A DNA stretch of 64,000 bases. Origin: Sulfuricella sp. (lineage in GTDB: Bacteria; Pseudomonadota; Gammaproteobacteria; Burkholderiales; Sulfuricellaceae). Location of the stretch: contig JAHFRP010000004.1 of the NCBI GenBank assembly GCA_023266195.1, positions 62,001 through 126,000 of the forward strand, in the 5' to 3' direction. Below are positions 1 to 9,680 of the stretch, piece by piece (position 1 is the first letter of the stretch; each line of letters starts with the position of its first letter). Below the pieces are notes generated by a model. The model had not been told where the DNA came from. It ran no database searches and saw only the letters and a list, made by a program, of their open reading frames with translations. A program made the position numbers and the translations under genes.

Positions 1-2
1 TT

Positions 3-422
3 CCTTCGTTCGCGCCGGAAATCTTCCGCCGCGCCCAGATCAAGAACCCGCTCAAGATGAAGCAGCTGCAAAAGGGTCTGCAGCAGCTCGCCGAAGAAGG
101 CGCGACCCAGCTGTTCCGCCCCCTCGCCAGCAACGACCTGATCCTCGGCGCGGTCGGCATGCTGCAGTTCGACGTGGTGGCGCACCGCCTGCAGCACGAA
201 TACGGCGTGGACGTGCGCTTCGAGCCGTTCGACGTCGCCACCGCGCGCTGGCTGCGCGGTTCCGAGCTGGAACTGAAAAAGCTCGCCGACAAGCACGGCT
301 TCAACGTCGCGCTCGACGGCGCCGGCGACTACGTCTACCTCGCGCCGAACCGCGTCAATCTCAACCTGACGCAGGAACGCTTCCCGGAAATCAAATTCCT
401 GGAAACACGGGAAATATTCTAA
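3..422 (+). CDS. prfC: Peptide chain release factor 3, C-terminal part (5' end outside window)
   Basis: Open frame from window start; [36 protein letters not shown]...[23 protein letters not shown] is typical of the RF3 C-terminal domain. Confidence 0.93.
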   Translation, partial: PSFAPEIFRRAQIKNPLKMKQLQKGLQQLAEEGATQLFRPLASNDLILGAVGMLQFDVVAHRLQHEYGVDVRFEPFDVATARWLRGSELELKKLADKHGFNVALDGAGDYVYLAPNRVNLNLTQERFPEIKFLETREIF

Positions 423-643
423 GCATCTCCCTTCTCTCCCGAGGAGCGAGGGGCGTCCGCAGCGCCTGCAACCCTCTGTGACGCCTTGCCGTCGCCTTCA
501 CTCGTCATAACCGGACAACTGTTCTCGGGATTTTATTGCCTACTCGTTCATAAGAAATCGTAGGGGCGAGACACGAACCGCATCGTTGGCGCCACCGCCG
601 GCTCGGAGCGGCCGCGAGGCCGCTCCCACAGTCCGTCTCAGGA

Positions 644-1030
644 TCAGCCCCCGGTAAATCGCACGATATGGCGGCGGTCGCGCTTGGTGGGGCGGCCCTG
701 GCGCTCCGCGCCGGGGGTCGCCTCGGCTTTCAGCTGCGCAGCCAGCGCCTCGCGCGCAGCCCGGCTTTCGGCGGTTTCCTGGTACAGCTTCGCCGCCTCG
801 CTGGCCGGTCCGCGGCGCGCGGACAGGCCCAGCACCAGAACGGCGAATTCGAACCGGCCGATGTGGATTTCGAGCCGGTCGCCGACGCACACCGCCTTGG
901 CCGGCTTGACGCGCGCGCCGTCGAGGTGCACCTTGCCGCCGTCCACCGCGTCCGCCGCGAGCGAGCGCGTCTTGAAGAAGCGCGCCGCCCACAGCCATTT
1001 GTCGATGCGCAGCTTATCTTCCGCGCTCAT
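644..1030 (-). CDS. hslR: S4-domain RNA-binding heat shock protein Hsp15
   Basis: MSAEDKLRIDKWLWAARFFKTRSLAADAVDGGKVHLDGARVKPAKAV.. S4 domain with basic C-terminus; start trimmed to internal ATG. Confidence 0.88.
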   Translation of the reverse strand: MSAEDKLRIDKWLWAARFFKTRSLAADAVDGGKVHLDGARVKPAKAVCVGDRLEIHIGRFEFAVLVLGLSARRGPASEAAKLYQETAESRAAREALAAQLKAEATPGAERQGRPTKRDRRHIVRFTGG

Positions 1031-2355
1031 GCCGCGCCGCGACCCAAGCGCGCCAGCACCAGTTCCGCCAGCGTAGGCGAGCCGGTATCGCGGGCCGCGA
1101 ACCTCGCCCGCGCCACCGGCTGGGCAATGCCGGCGACTTGCGCCAGGTCGGCGGGCGTGCCGAGCAACACCGCGTCGCACGGCGTGGCGGCGATGGTGCG
1201 GCGCAGCTCGTCCAGCTGCTGCGCGCTGTAGCCCAGGGCCGGCAGCACCGCGCCCATCTGCGGGAAGCGCTCGTAGGCCGCGCGCAGCGAGCCGACCGCC
1301 CAGGGACGCGGATCCACCGGACGCGCGCCGAGCCGGCGCGCCGCCCAGGCGCCGACCGCCTCGGACAGCCCGCCGTGCGTGACGGAGGGGCCGTCTTCCA
1401 CCACCAGCACGTTTTTATCCCGGATCAGCTCGGGCCGGTCCACCGTCGCCGCCGAGTCCATCGGCACCACCGGCGCGGCGGGGTTGAGCGCCCGCGCCGC
1501 CGCCCGTGCGTGCGCGAGGCCCTCTTCAGTGGCGGCATTCGCCTTGTTGATGACAATGATGTCCGCCGCGCGCACGTTCGCCTCGCCGGGAAAATAGGCG
1601 TCCTCCTCGCCGGGGCGCAGCGGGTCGAGCACGACCACCGTCACATCGGGCCGGTAGAAAGCCATATCGTTGTTGCCGCCGTCCCACAGGATCACGTCCG
1701 CCTCGGCCTCCGCTCGCTCCAGGATGGCGCCGTAATCCACCCCGGAAAACACCACGCCGCCTTCGTCCACGTGCTGCTGGTATTCCTCCATTTCCTCGAC
1801 GGTGATGCCGGAGCCGGTCACGTCCCGGCTGGCGGCATAGCGTTCCACGCTCTTGTCGAGGCGCCCGTAGGGCATGGGATGACGCACCGCCACCGCCCGC
1901 CGCCCCGACTCGGCCAGCGCCGCGCGCAGGTAACGGGTCACCGTGCTCTTGCCGGCGCCGGTGCGCGCGGCGAGCACGGCGACCACCGGCCGGGCGGACT
2001 TCAGCATGGTGTCGTCCGGCCCCAACAGGTGAAAGCTCGCGCCGCAGGAAAATGCCAGCGAGGCGAGGTGCATGACGTGCGCGTGGGGCACGTCGCTGTA
2101 GGCGAAAAATACGTCCTGCACGCCGAAGCGCCGGATCAGATCGGGGAGCTCGCTTTCCGGGAAGATCGGAACGCCCGCCGGATAAAGCGGGCCGGCCAGG
2201 CTGGCGGGATAGGTGCGGTGCTCGATGTAGGGAATCTGCGTGGCGGTGAAGGCGACCACCCGGTAGCCCGCATGCCCGCGGAAGAACACGTTGAAATTGT
2301 GGAAATCGCGCCCCGCTGCACCGAGGATGATGGCCTTGCGTGGTTGGTTCGTCAT
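1027..2355 (-). CDS. P-loop GTPase of the cyclic 2,3-diphosphoglycerate synthetase-like family
   Basis: 442 aa; AARTGAGKSTVTRYL P-loop, Rossmann-like N-terminus; 4-bp overlap with hslR. Confidence 0.7.
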   Translation of the reverse strand: MTNQPRKAIILGAAGRDFHNFNVFFRGHAGYRVVAFTATQIPYIEHRTYPASLAGPLYPAGVPIFPESELPDLIRRFGVQDVFFAYSDVPHAHVMHLASLAFSCGASFHLLGPDDTMLKSARPVVAVLAARTGAGKSTVTRYLRAALAESGRRAVAVRHPMPYGRLDKSVERYAASRDVTGSGITVEEMEEYQQHVDEGGVVFSGVDYGAILERAEAEADVILWDGGNNDMAFYRPDVTVVVLDPLRPGEEDAYFPGEANVRAADIIVINKANAATEEGLAHARAAARALNPAAPVVPMDSAATVDRPELIRDKNVLVVEDGPSVTHGGLSEAVGAWAARRLGARPVDPRPWAVGSLRAAYERFPQMGAVLPALGYSAQQLDELRRTIAATPCDAVLLGTPADLAQVAGIAQPVARARFAARDTGSPTLAELVLARLGRGAA

Positions 2356-2410
2356 TGTGGAATATCCATGTAATGCCCCGGCTCGCGGGCACGGCGTACC
2401 AGACCGACAT

Positions 2411-3286
2411 TCAATGCTTCGTATGGCTGGCTTCCACCGGGTTTTCGGCGAATATCTGCTCGGCGTCCACCACGTCGAACACGTAATGCCGGTTGCAGAA
2501 TTCGCAATCCGCCTCGATGTAGCCGGTATCTTCCAGCAGCGAGTGCACTTCGTCGCGGCCCAGCATGCGCAGGGTGGAGGCGACCCGTTCGCGCGAACAG
2601 GTGCAGCCGAAGTGCAACGGCTTGCTGTCGAACAGGCGGATGTCCTCTTCGTGGAACAGGCGGCGGATCACTTCCCGCGCGGACAATTCCAGCAGCTCCC
2701 GCGGCTTGACCGTGCCGCCCAGAAGGATGCCGCGGTTCCACGCCTCTGCGTCGGCTTCCGGACTGTCCGGCATTTTCTGCAGCAGCATGCCGGCGGCCGA
2801 CGCATCGTCGCACGCCAGCCAGATCCGCGTATCGAGCTGTTCGGAGCGGCGCATGTAATTTTCCAGCACTTCCGCCACGCTGCCGCCTTCCACCTCGACG
2901 ATGCCCTGATAGGTCTGCCGGCCCTTTTTCGGATCGATGGTGATCACGAAACGCCCCTCGCCGACCAGTTCCGCCAGGGTCGCCCTTTCGGCCAGGTCGC
3001 CTTCCCAGTGGGCCATTGCCCGCATGGTCAGGTCGGCGCCGCACTCCACCACCAGCAGCTTGACCGGGCCGCCGCCCTGAATCTGCATGATCAGCGAGCC
3101 GGTGAATTTGAGGGTGGCGGACAACAGAGCGGCGGCGGCCATCAGCTCGCCGAGCAGGCCGCGCAGCGCGGGCGGATAGTCGCGCCGCTCCTGCACCGCC
3201 TGCCAGGTTGCCCCCAGGTGGACGATTTCGCCGCGCACGGCGGCGTGTTCGAACATAAAACGCTGCAGGCTATCGTTCTGCTTCAA
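2411..3286 (-). CDS. hslO: Redox-regulated Hsp33 family chaperone
   Basis: Conserved C-terminal CTC...CEFC cysteines and Hsp33 N-terminal domain. Confidence 0.93.
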   Translation of the reverse strand: MKQNDSLQRFMFEHAAVRGEIVHLGATWQAVQERRDYPPALRGLLGELMAAAALLSATLKFTGSLIMQIQGGGPVKLLVVECGADLTMRAMAHWEGDLAERATLAELVGEGRFVITIDPKKGRQTYQGIVEVEGGSVAEVLENYMRRSEQLDTRIWLACDDASAAGMLLQKMPDSPEADAEAWNRGILLGGTVKPRELLELSAREVIRRLFHEEDIRLFDSKPLHFGCTCSRERVASTLRMLGRDEVHSLLEDTGYIEADCEFCNRHYVFDVVDAEQIFAENPVEASHTKH

Positions 3287-3316
3287 ATTATTCCTCGTGA
3301 CAAAAAAGCAATTGCA

Positions 3317-3498
3317 TTAAACCCAGATAATCCATTAGGCGGCGCTTTGCGCCTGCATGAGCGCTGACGGCCACTTTGCGATCATTTTTGCGCCTTGTTC
3401 GTCGTCCATGGAACAACCGTGAACTCCTCTCAAGCCACAAAACTGCCTCGCAAACTGTCTCGTCATCATCTCATGCCCTAATGGATTATCTGGGTTAA
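3317..3498. repeat. MITE-like element bounded by ~22-bp inverted repeats
   Basis: TTAAACCCAGATAATCCATTAGG at 3317-3339 and CCTAATGGATTATCTGGGTTAA at 3477-3498. Confidence 0.7.
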
Positions 3499-3537
3499 AA
3501 TCGAACCATTGTACAGCCGAGCCCCCGCTGCCGAAAA

Positions 3538-3744
3538 ATGGACCACCCGAAAATCGCCCACTGCGTTGAAACACTGTGCCAAAGAGGCTGCAAGGAGGTA
3601 TCGCGGCTGATCCTGGCGCTGGAACGGAACGAGCCGGTGGCGGAAGCCGACGGCCTCCCCGCGGCGGAGCGCCAGGCCGTGCTCGACGAACTCAAGGCAA
3701 TCATGGCGGTTTACGACGAACGCGGTAGCTGCGGGCCGGCCTAG
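3538..3744 (+). CDS. Small conserved hypothetical protein
   Basis: 68 aa ORF with coding-like composition, directly after the 3317-3498 repeat. Confidence 0.5.
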   Translation: MDHPKIAHCVETLCQRGCKEVSRLILALERNEPVAEADGLPAAERQAVLDELKAIMAVYDERGSCGPA

Positions 3745-3795
3745 GAGCCTGTCGGACTTATAAGGAAACCGGCTGCAAATCCGACAGGCTCCTAG
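3741..3795. terminator. Perfect inverted repeat between convergent genes (terminator or repeat hairpin)
   Basis: CTAGGAGCCTGTCGGA / TCCGACAGGCTCCTAG, 16-bp perfect stem with 23-nt loop. Confidence 0.6.
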
Positions 3796-3804
3796 CGGCT
3801 TGTA

Positions 3805-4257
3805 TCAGCCCCCCGACCGCTTCCTCGCCTGAAAACCGGCGATGCCCCGGACAATTTCACTATAGGGCAAGGCCTGCAAATCGCCGAAGCGCGCTTCGGC
3901 TTCCTGCACCAGACTGCGGATGTCCGCCACCGGCTCCGCTTCCGCCGCATCGGGCCGTACCGCGCGCTGCAACCCGAGCAGGCCCCCGCACTGCACCTTG
4001 ACGTGCTTGGCATGGGGCAGAACGGCTTCGGCGTGAGTCAGCTTCAGCGCGAATGCCGCGCCGTGCAACAGCATGCCATGCAGCAGCGCGCAATCCGCCT
4101 GCGCCGCCGCATCGCCGCAATTCACCGCCACCCGCTCCGCGATGTTGACGCGCCGGGCTTCGCGACACGCGTAGCGGCAGATCAGCAGGGCCTTCTCGAA
4201 CGGGCACGCGAGCGCGCTAACCGCCCGGTAGGTCTCCTTATACGCCTGTTCGTCCAT
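3805..4257 (-). CDS. Hypothetical protein
   Basis: 150 aa ORF, coding-like composition. Confidence 0.55.
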   Translation of the reverse strand: MDEQAYKETYRAVSALACPFEKALLICRYACREARRVNIAERVAVNCGDAAAQADCALLHGMLLHGAAFALKLTHAEAVLPHAKHVKVQCGGLLGLQRAVRPDAAEAEPVADIRSLVQEAEARFGDLQALPYSEIVRGIAGFQARKRSGG

Positions 4258-4275
4258 GCCGCCTGGCCGGAAAAC

Positions 4276-4503
4276 TCAATAATCCTCGCCGGTCATCGGC
4301 TCCGGCTCGCGCACCTGGTTGAGCAGGTCTTCGGCCTGAAGCTCGTTCTCGGCGAAAATCACCTTGACCGTGAAGTCGTCCGCCGTGCTCATGCCGGCGC
4401 GCAACGACTTGGCGAAGGCGCCGGCTTCCTTGAAATTGGGGAAGGCATCGATTTTCTCCAGCTGTTTGAACGGTGGGCGGATTTTGTAGACGAAATAAGG
4501 CAT
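4276..4503 (-). CDS. Small hypothetical protein (MPYFVYKIRPPFKQLEKIDAF...)
   Basis: 75 aa from internal ATG; the longer ORF-track call (4276-6291) is antisense to the response regulator and rejected. Confidence 0.65.
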   Translation of the reverse strand: MPYFVYKIRPPFKQLEKIDAFPNFKEAGAFAKSLRAGMSTADDFTVKVIFAENELQAEDLLNQVREPEPMTGEDY

Positions 4504-4641
4504 GAAGCGCTCCAGGATGATTACACGATAAAAGATTATAACGGGGCTGCCGCCGCAGGCAAGACAACGGGTCCCCACCAGGCATGGTAAGATTTCCCTC
4601 TCGATAAACCATATGTGGCCGGAAGAAGTCAGAATCAAGCC

Positions 4642-6309
4642 ATGAGCGCGGAAGTGTTCCCAGCAAAAGCCGCCACCAAGGACGGCCAGCCGATCAAATT
4701 CCAGGACAAAACATTTCTGGTGATCGACGACGTCGCCGGCATGCGCTCGTCGATGCGCATCACCATCAGCACCCTGGGCGGCGTGCGCATCGACATGGCG
4801 GGCAACGGCATCGAGGCGATGAACCGCCTGGAACAGCGCACTTATGACATCATCCTGTGCGACTACGACCTGGGCGACGGCAAGGACGGCCAGCAGCTGC
4901 TGGAAGAAATCAAGCGGCGCAAGCTGATCAAGCATTCCACCATTTTCATGATGGTGACGGCCGAGCGCGGCTACGAAAAAGTCGTCAGCGCGGTCGAGCT
5001 GGCGCCGGACGACTACCTGATCAAACCCTTCGCGGGCGAGGTACTGCTGCTGCGGCTGGAGCGCCTGGTGCAGAAAAAAGCCTATTTCCTGCCGGTTTAC
5101 GAGCTGATGGACAAGCAGGACTACCGCCGCGCGATCCAGGTCTGCGACCTGCTGCTGCAAACGCCCGGCCAGCATCTGATCGACCTGCTGCGACTGAAAG
5201 CCGAAATCTGCATGACGCTGGGCGACTATGCCAAAGCCAGGACGCTCTACGAGCAGGTCATCGCCATCCGGGAAATTCCCTGGGCGCGCATGGGCCTTGC
5301 CAAGTCGCTGTTCCAGCAAAATAATTTCGGCGACGCCGCCGACATCTTCCAGCGCATCGCGGACGCCAACCCGAACTACATGGAAGCCTACGACTGGCTG
5401 GCGAAATCGCATACCGCCGCCGGCGACGAGCAGGCGGCGCAGGCGGCACTGACGGCGGCCACCGGAAAATCGCCGCGCACGCTGCACCGGCGCAAGACGC
5501 TGGGCGAAATCGCCTACCGCAACGACGACCTGGAGACGGCACAGAATTCCTACGAAGCAGTGCTGGAATTCGGCAAGAACTCCACCTTCACCTCGCCCGA
5601 GGATTACGCCAACCTGAGCCGCGTGTTTATCGACAAAGGCGAATGCGACCGCGCCATGACCATCATGAAGGACGCCCGCAAGGTCTTCAAGAATTCGCCG
5701 GAATCCTTGCTGCACGGCGCGGCCATGGACAGCCTGGCCTACGAAAAAGCGGGCGACCGCGAAGCCGCCGAGGCCGAATTGAGAAAAGCGCTCGCCTATT
5801 TCGACCTGAACGAATCCCGGCCGGGCAGGGTTTCCCTGGATCTGGGCCGCGCCTGCTTCCAGCTCGGCGAGGAAGAAGCCGGCAAGAAGATCGTGCAGGA
5901 CTTCATCAAAAACAACCACGACGACAAGAACATCCACCGCCACGCCGAAGACATGTTCAGGAAAATCGGCATGCACGACAAGGGCAAGGAAATCATCCGC
6001 GATTCCTCGCGCGTGGTGGTCACCCTCAACAACCAGGCGGTGCGCCTCGCCCAGGCGGGCGACCTGAAAGGCTCGGTCGATCTCCTGATGCAGGCGGTGG
6101 CCGAATACCAGGAAAACACCGTGATCGTGCTCAACGCCGCCCACGCCATCCTCGCCTACATGCAGGCCCAGGGCTGGAACGAAGAGCTGAGCCAGGCGGC
6201 GCGGGACTACCTGGCCACGGTAAAAAGCCGCGATCCGGACAACCGAAAATACCTGGTGCTGATCCAGATGTACAAGGATGTCGCGCTGCAATACGGCCTG
6301 AAAACATGA
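4642..6309 (+). CDS. Response regulator with receiver domain and TPR repeats
   Basis: FLVIDDVAGMRSSMRITI...ILCDYDLGDGKDGQQLLEEI...PDDYLIKPF receiver domain followed by TPR-like helices. Confidence 0.85.
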   Translation: MSAEVFPAKAATKDGQPIKFQDKTFLVIDDVAGMRSSMRITISTLGGVRIDMAGNGIEAMNRLEQRTYDIILCDYDLGDGKDGQQLLEEIKRRKLIKHSTIFMMVTAERGYEKVVSAVELAPDDYLIKPFAGEVLLLRLERLVQKKAYFLPVYELMDKQDYRRAIQVCDLLLQTPGQHLIDLLRLKAEICMTLGDYAKARTLYEQVIAIREIPWARMGLAKSLFQQNNFGDAADIFQRIADANPNYMEAYDWLAKSHTAAGDEQAAQAALTAATGKSPRTLHRRKTLGEIAYRNDDLETAQNSYEAVLEFGKNSTFTSPEDYANLSRVFIDKGECDRAMTIMKDARKVFKNSPESLLHGAAMDSLAYEKAGDREAAEAELRKALAYFDLNESRPGRVSLDLGRACFQLGEEEAGKKIVQDFIKNNHDDKNIHRHAEDMFRKIGMHDKGKEIIRDSSRVVVTLNNQAVRLAQAGDLKGSVDLLMQAVAEYQENTVIVLNAAHAILAYMQAQGWNEELSQAARDYLATVKSRDPDNRKYLVLIQMYKDVALQYGLKT

Positions 6310-7019
6310 GCGGGGGCGACAAACCGGAAGCCCTGCGTGAACTGGACGAGCTCGACTTCACCGCCCTCTTCGCCGCGCAAATCCACGACCTCAAGAACCT
6401 GCTGTTCCTCCTTCTTAGCGACCTCGACAACACCCTGAACCAGCGCGCCGACGCCGACCCCGGCGCCCAAACCAGGCTGGCGCTGCTCAAATACAACGGC
6501 CAGCTGATCAACGACAAGCTGATCCAGATGCTGTCGCTGTACCGCTTCAACCGCGGCGCCTACCCGATCAACCTCGAATACCGCCCGGCGGCGGACCTGA
6601 TCGAAGAAATCGTCGCCGAAGCCCGCCCTCTGCTCGCCGCCAGATCGATCGCCATCTCCAGCCAAGCCGACCCCGAGCTGTGCTGGTTCTACGACCGCGA
6701 CCTCGCCGCCGGCGTGCTCAACAACGCCATCCACAACGCGCTCGACTGCGCCCGCGCCCAAATCCGCCTCAGCGCCACCGTGGAAGACGGATTCCTGGCC
6801 ATCCGCGTCGAGGACGACGGCCCCGGCTTCCCCGAGGAAATCCTCGAAAGCGGCGGCGAAGTCAAAAGCCTCGACCGCTCCGGCGGCAAAACCGGCTTAG
6901 GTCTTTATTTTTCCTCGGTCTGCGCAAGACTGCACCGCAATGGGGACAAGAGCGGGCGGATCGAGCTGGGCAACGGCGGGAGCTTGGGCGGGGCGGTGTT
7001 TACGTTGCTGTTGCCTTGA
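6306..7019 (+). CDS. Sensor histidine kinase (HATPase domain), likely partner of the upstream response regulator
   Basis: ATGA overlap with upstream gene; QIHDLKNLLFLLLSDL H-box; NAIHNALDCA, EDDGPGFPEEI, GGKTGLGLYFSSVCARLH. Confidence 0.8.
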   Translation: MSGGDKPEALRELDELDFTALFAAQIHDLKNLLFLLLSDLDNTLNQRADADPGAQTRLALLKYNGQLINDKLIQMLSLYRFNRGAYPINLEYRPAADLIEEIVAEARPLLAARSIAISSQADPELCWFYDRDLAAGVLNNAIHNALDCARAQIRLSATVEDGFLAIRVEDDGPGFPEEILESGGEVKSLDRSGGKTGLGLYFSSVCARLHRNGDKSGRIELGNGGSLGGAVFTLLLP

Positions 7020-7200
7020 ACGCATTGCCGGCACCTGAGAGAAAATCAGGGAAACCCCTATGGTGTTGGGATGATTTTTGGGGCAAGGTGGCTGGAACAG
7101 ACCACGTTTTCGGGTATGTGTGAGCAATAACTGTGGTCCCCTATTTTTCTTTCCAGCTTCGTTGGACCTACAAAACCAATCAACTCGAGAGGAGGTTAAA

Positions 7201-7692
7201 ATGTCACTAATTTGCACAATTGTAACCAGCACGATAACCCAAGCCGTATTGGTTCCAGCTAATACGTGGGTGAGTCAGCAGCAACAACAGTGCGGTCGAT
7301 TACATTGGTGGGACCCTCGCAGCTGGTTCTGCTGGTTCGTTACAGTTTTGGTACTGGTTGTCTTTTGGGTTACTCAATATATTGTGGTGACTACTATGAC
7401 GGTCGTATGCACCGTTATTACGTACTTGATCGGTTTATTCATCCTGCCTTTTGCTTGGGCTATAGATGCGGTTTGTCAAACTTGCACTGCTGTAGACTGG
7501 ACCAACCATTGGTTCTTGACGCATACAAAAATCACATTTGTGAGTTCGGCGCCGTCGGCGACACAACCAGGTTATTCCGACTACACATTCACCTGTAATT
7601 GTCCAAATGGCAGCAGCAACATCATCGTCACGGCTTTGAATGATAATGACGCCGCAAGTCAGGCAAAGTTGGCCTGCGCAAAAGCTTGTTAG
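7201..7692 (+). CDS. Hypothetical Trp/Cys-rich membrane protein
   Basis: Strong RBS (gaggaggttaaaATG); WWDPRSWFCWFVTVLVLVVFWVTQYIVV hydrophobic segment and a Cys-containing C-terminal domain. Confidence 0.65.
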   Translation: MSLICTIVTSTITQAVLVPANTWVSQQQQQCGRLHWWDPRSWFCWFVTVLVLVVFWVTQYIVVTTMTVVCTVITYLIGLFILPFAWAIDAVCQTCTAVDWTNHWFLTHTKITFVSSAPSATQPGYSDYTFTCNCPNGSSNIIVTALNDNDAASQAKLACAKAC

Positions 7693-7771
7693 TCAGAAGT
7701 GAGCTTCCCCCCAAGGGTGATCTTGATGAACTTGATGGCGGCAACGGGCTATATATGTTCACAGAACATTC

Positions 7772-7840
7772 GGGGTCAGGTCTAGTGTTGTAGCACGCCC
7801 ATGCCATATTTCCGAATGCCATGATGCTAGACCTGCCCCC
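7772..7840. repeat. Short inverted repeat (REP/MITE-like)
   Basis: GGGGTCAGGTCTAG ... CTAGACCTGCCCCC. Confidence 0.5.
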
Positions 7841-7859
7841 TATTTCGAAGGAATAGCAT

Positions 7860-8576
7860 ATGCGCAAAGGATACAAAGTACTCTTGTGGCTCTTCGCGGG
7901 TGGTCTCTTTCTGATCCTTGTGATTGGCTTTCTTAGTGTCGGGTTTATTGGTATGAAATCGGAGGCACCGATGTCCATGCCAATGCCTGCACCGGAAGCC
8001 TCTGCGCCACCAGATAATCCATTTGAATCTGTTGATCGTGCCCTTGAAAAGATGCAGTTCGCAAATGCAGCTTTCAATGTGCCCGCCGCAATGAATCTAC
8101 GTGACACAGCATCTATTCAGTTGCTGCTATCGCTAGTCACTCCGACAGAAGAACTGAAGAAAATGATTGAAGCCGAGGGGCTTAAAGAAGGGGTGCGCAT
8201 TCAAGTATCTAACCGGATGGAAGCGCGGCTATCTGGTTCCAACTTCTCAATTACTGCGGTGACCCCGGAAGTGCAGGCTGTATCCCGCAACGTAACGACC
8301 GAATGGAAGTGGGACATTAAGCCAGTAAGTGAAGGAAAGCAGTATCTACATTTGACACTTTCCGCACTCATAAACGTGGATGGCGCATCGACACCCAGAG
8401 CCATTCGCACTTTTGACAAAACAATTGAAGTGGAGGTCCCTTGGCGACAAAAAACCTCACTATTCATTGAGAACAATTGGCAGTGGCTATGGGCAGTTAT
8501 TTTGGCGCCGCTTGCTGGATGGCTATGGAAAAGAAGAAAGGCATCCTCATCTAATGCTACACCAGACAACAGCTAA
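7860..8576 (+). CDS. Hypothetical membrane-anchored protein with N- and C-terminal hydrophobic segments
   Basis: 238 aa; VLLWLFAGGLFLILVIGFLSVGFIG and WLWAVILAPLAGWLWKRRK. Confidence 0.7.
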   Translation: MRKGYKVLLWLFAGGLFLILVIGFLSVGFIGMKSEAPMSMPMPAPEASAPPDNPFESVDRALEKMQFANAAFNVPAAMNLRDTASIQLLLSLVTPTEELKKMIEAEGLKEGVRIQVSNRMEARLSGSNFSITAVTPEVQAVSRNVTTEWKWDIKPVSEGKQYLHLTLSALINVDGASTPRAIRTFDKTIEVEVPWRQKTSLFIENNWQWLWAVILAPLAGWLWKRRKASSSNATPDNS

Positions 8577-8586
8577 CGAAGCTGTA

Positions 8587-8628
8587 GAAAAACCCGACTC
8601 TGAACCAGGGGGTTCAGAGTCGGGTTTT
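8587..8628. terminator. Strong bidirectional hairpin terminator
   Basis: AAAAACCCGACTCTGAACC-agg-GGGTTCAGAGTCGGGTTTTT. Confidence 0.85.
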
Positions 8629-8872
8629 TGGCTCTTCACGGTTTTCCTACGGTAGTCAGGCGAGTTGGTGTCGATGTCGATGCCGTTGGCATGGCGTGAT
8701 AAAGGAACCGACAATAGGGGGCAGACCACGGTTTTCTACTGCCCCATTCGCGCAAATCCGCCCCCCTTCGGCCAACCGGCGCACGCAAAAGCCGCTCGGC
8801 CGCTCAACTCTTGACTATCACACGGGGTCGGATCTTGCTACAGATTGATGCCATAAAGCACACAGGTGTATC

Positions 8873-9160
8873 ATGGAGAATATGAAGCCTGTGAACTGGA
8901 ACACCGAAAAGAACATTCGCCTCAAGGCGGAACGAGGCGTCTCCTTTGAGGAGGTGTTATCGGCCATGTCACATGGTGGCCTTCTTGATATTCAAGACCA
9001 TCCCAATACGGGCCAGTATCCGAACCAACGTATGCTGATAGTTCGCATTCGCGGCTATGCCTATTTGGTGCCGTTCGTGGAAACCGAAAACGAAGTCTTC
9101 CTGAAGACAATCATTCCAAGCAGGAAAGCTACTCGCAACTATTTGACTGAGGGGCATTGA
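8873..9160 (+). CDS. BrnT-like toxin
   Basis: WNTEKNIRLKAERGVSFEEVLSAM...YPNQRMLIVRIRGYAYLVPFVE...FLKTIIPSRKATRNYL. Confidence 0.75.
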   Translation: MENMKPVNWNTEKNIRLKAERGVSFEEVLSAMSHGGLLDIQDHPNTGQYPNQRMLIVRIRGYAYLVPFVETENEVFLKTIIPSRKATRNYLTEGH

Positions 9161-9161
9161 A

Positions 9162-9485
9162 ATGGATAAAGAACGCAAACTTGAAGAGGAAATTTTGGCT
9201 TCCTTTGAAAGAGGAGAATGGCAGTCCGTCCCCAACCTCAAGGCTGAAATTGCTCGCTTTGCCTCAATGGCATCGGCATCGCTTGCCAAAGACAAGCGTG
9301 TCAACATTCGTATTTCCTCTCGCGATCTCGAAGATATTCAAGCCAGGGCCGCAGAGGAAGCGATCCCTTATCAAACACTCATGGCTAGCGTACTTCACAA
9401 ATTTGTCACTGGCCGTCTTGTTGAGCCAACACCAAGCCCAACCTCTCGTTCAAGCGGGACGCGCCAAAAGCGGCGCGCCCCTTAA
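9162..9485 (+). CDS. CopG/BrnA-like ribbon-helix-helix antitoxin
   Basis: 1 nt downstream of the toxin; KRVNIRISSRDLEDIQARAAEEAIPYQTLMASVLHKFVTGRL. Confidence 0.75.
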   Translation: MDKERKLEEEILASFERGEWQSVPNLKAEIARFASMASASLAKDKRVNIRISSRDLEDIQARAAEEAIPYQTLMASVLHKFVTGRLVEPTPSPTSRSSGTRQKRRAP

Positions 9486-9498
9486 CGAGCGCATTGTC
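9436..9498 (+). repeat. attC-like (integron recombination site) imperfect hairpin overlapping the antitoxin 3' end
   Basis: GCCCAAC-CTCTCGTTCAAGCGGGACGCGCC-aaaagc-GGCGCGCCCCTTAACGAG-...ATTGTC: R''-L''-L' layout with extrahelical bases; R' box degenerate. Confidence 0.5.
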
Positions 9499-9512
9499 AT
9501 CACGGTTAGCCC

Positions 9513-9606
9513 GCGTAGGGCGCAATAACCGAAGGGCATTGCGCCGAATGTCTGGTGGCTTAAACATCCGGCGGATTACGGCTTTCGGCCTAATCCGCCC
9601 TACGCG
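9513..9606. repeat. Pair of dispersed hairpin repeats (GCGTAGGGCGCAAT.. and GGCGGATTACGG..CCTAATCCGCCCTACG)
   Basis: Two inverted-repeat hairpins: gcgtaGGGCGCAATaaccgaagggcATTGCGCCg and GGCGGATTAcggctttcggccTAATCCGCC. Confidence 0.6.
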
Positions 9607-9680
9607 TTCTGTTGGTAAGTCCTCGCAAATGTGCCATTGAGATGGCGCGGACTTTGGATAAAGAGTCAGAAGGAATCATT

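Noticed and set aside
3335-3574. 79-aa minus-strand ORF
   Set aside because: Mostly inside the MITE-like element; more likely a repeat-borne remnant than a gene.
4276-6291. 671-aa minus-strand ORF
   Set aside because: Shadow of the response regulator gene joined to a genuine 75-aa ORF at its 3' end; only 4276-4503 kept.
8780-8825. Possible attC half (GGCCGCTCAACTCTTGACTATC) upstream of the first BrnT-like gene
   Set aside because: No matching R''/L'' arm upstream and R' box does not fit GTTRRRY; too weak to call.
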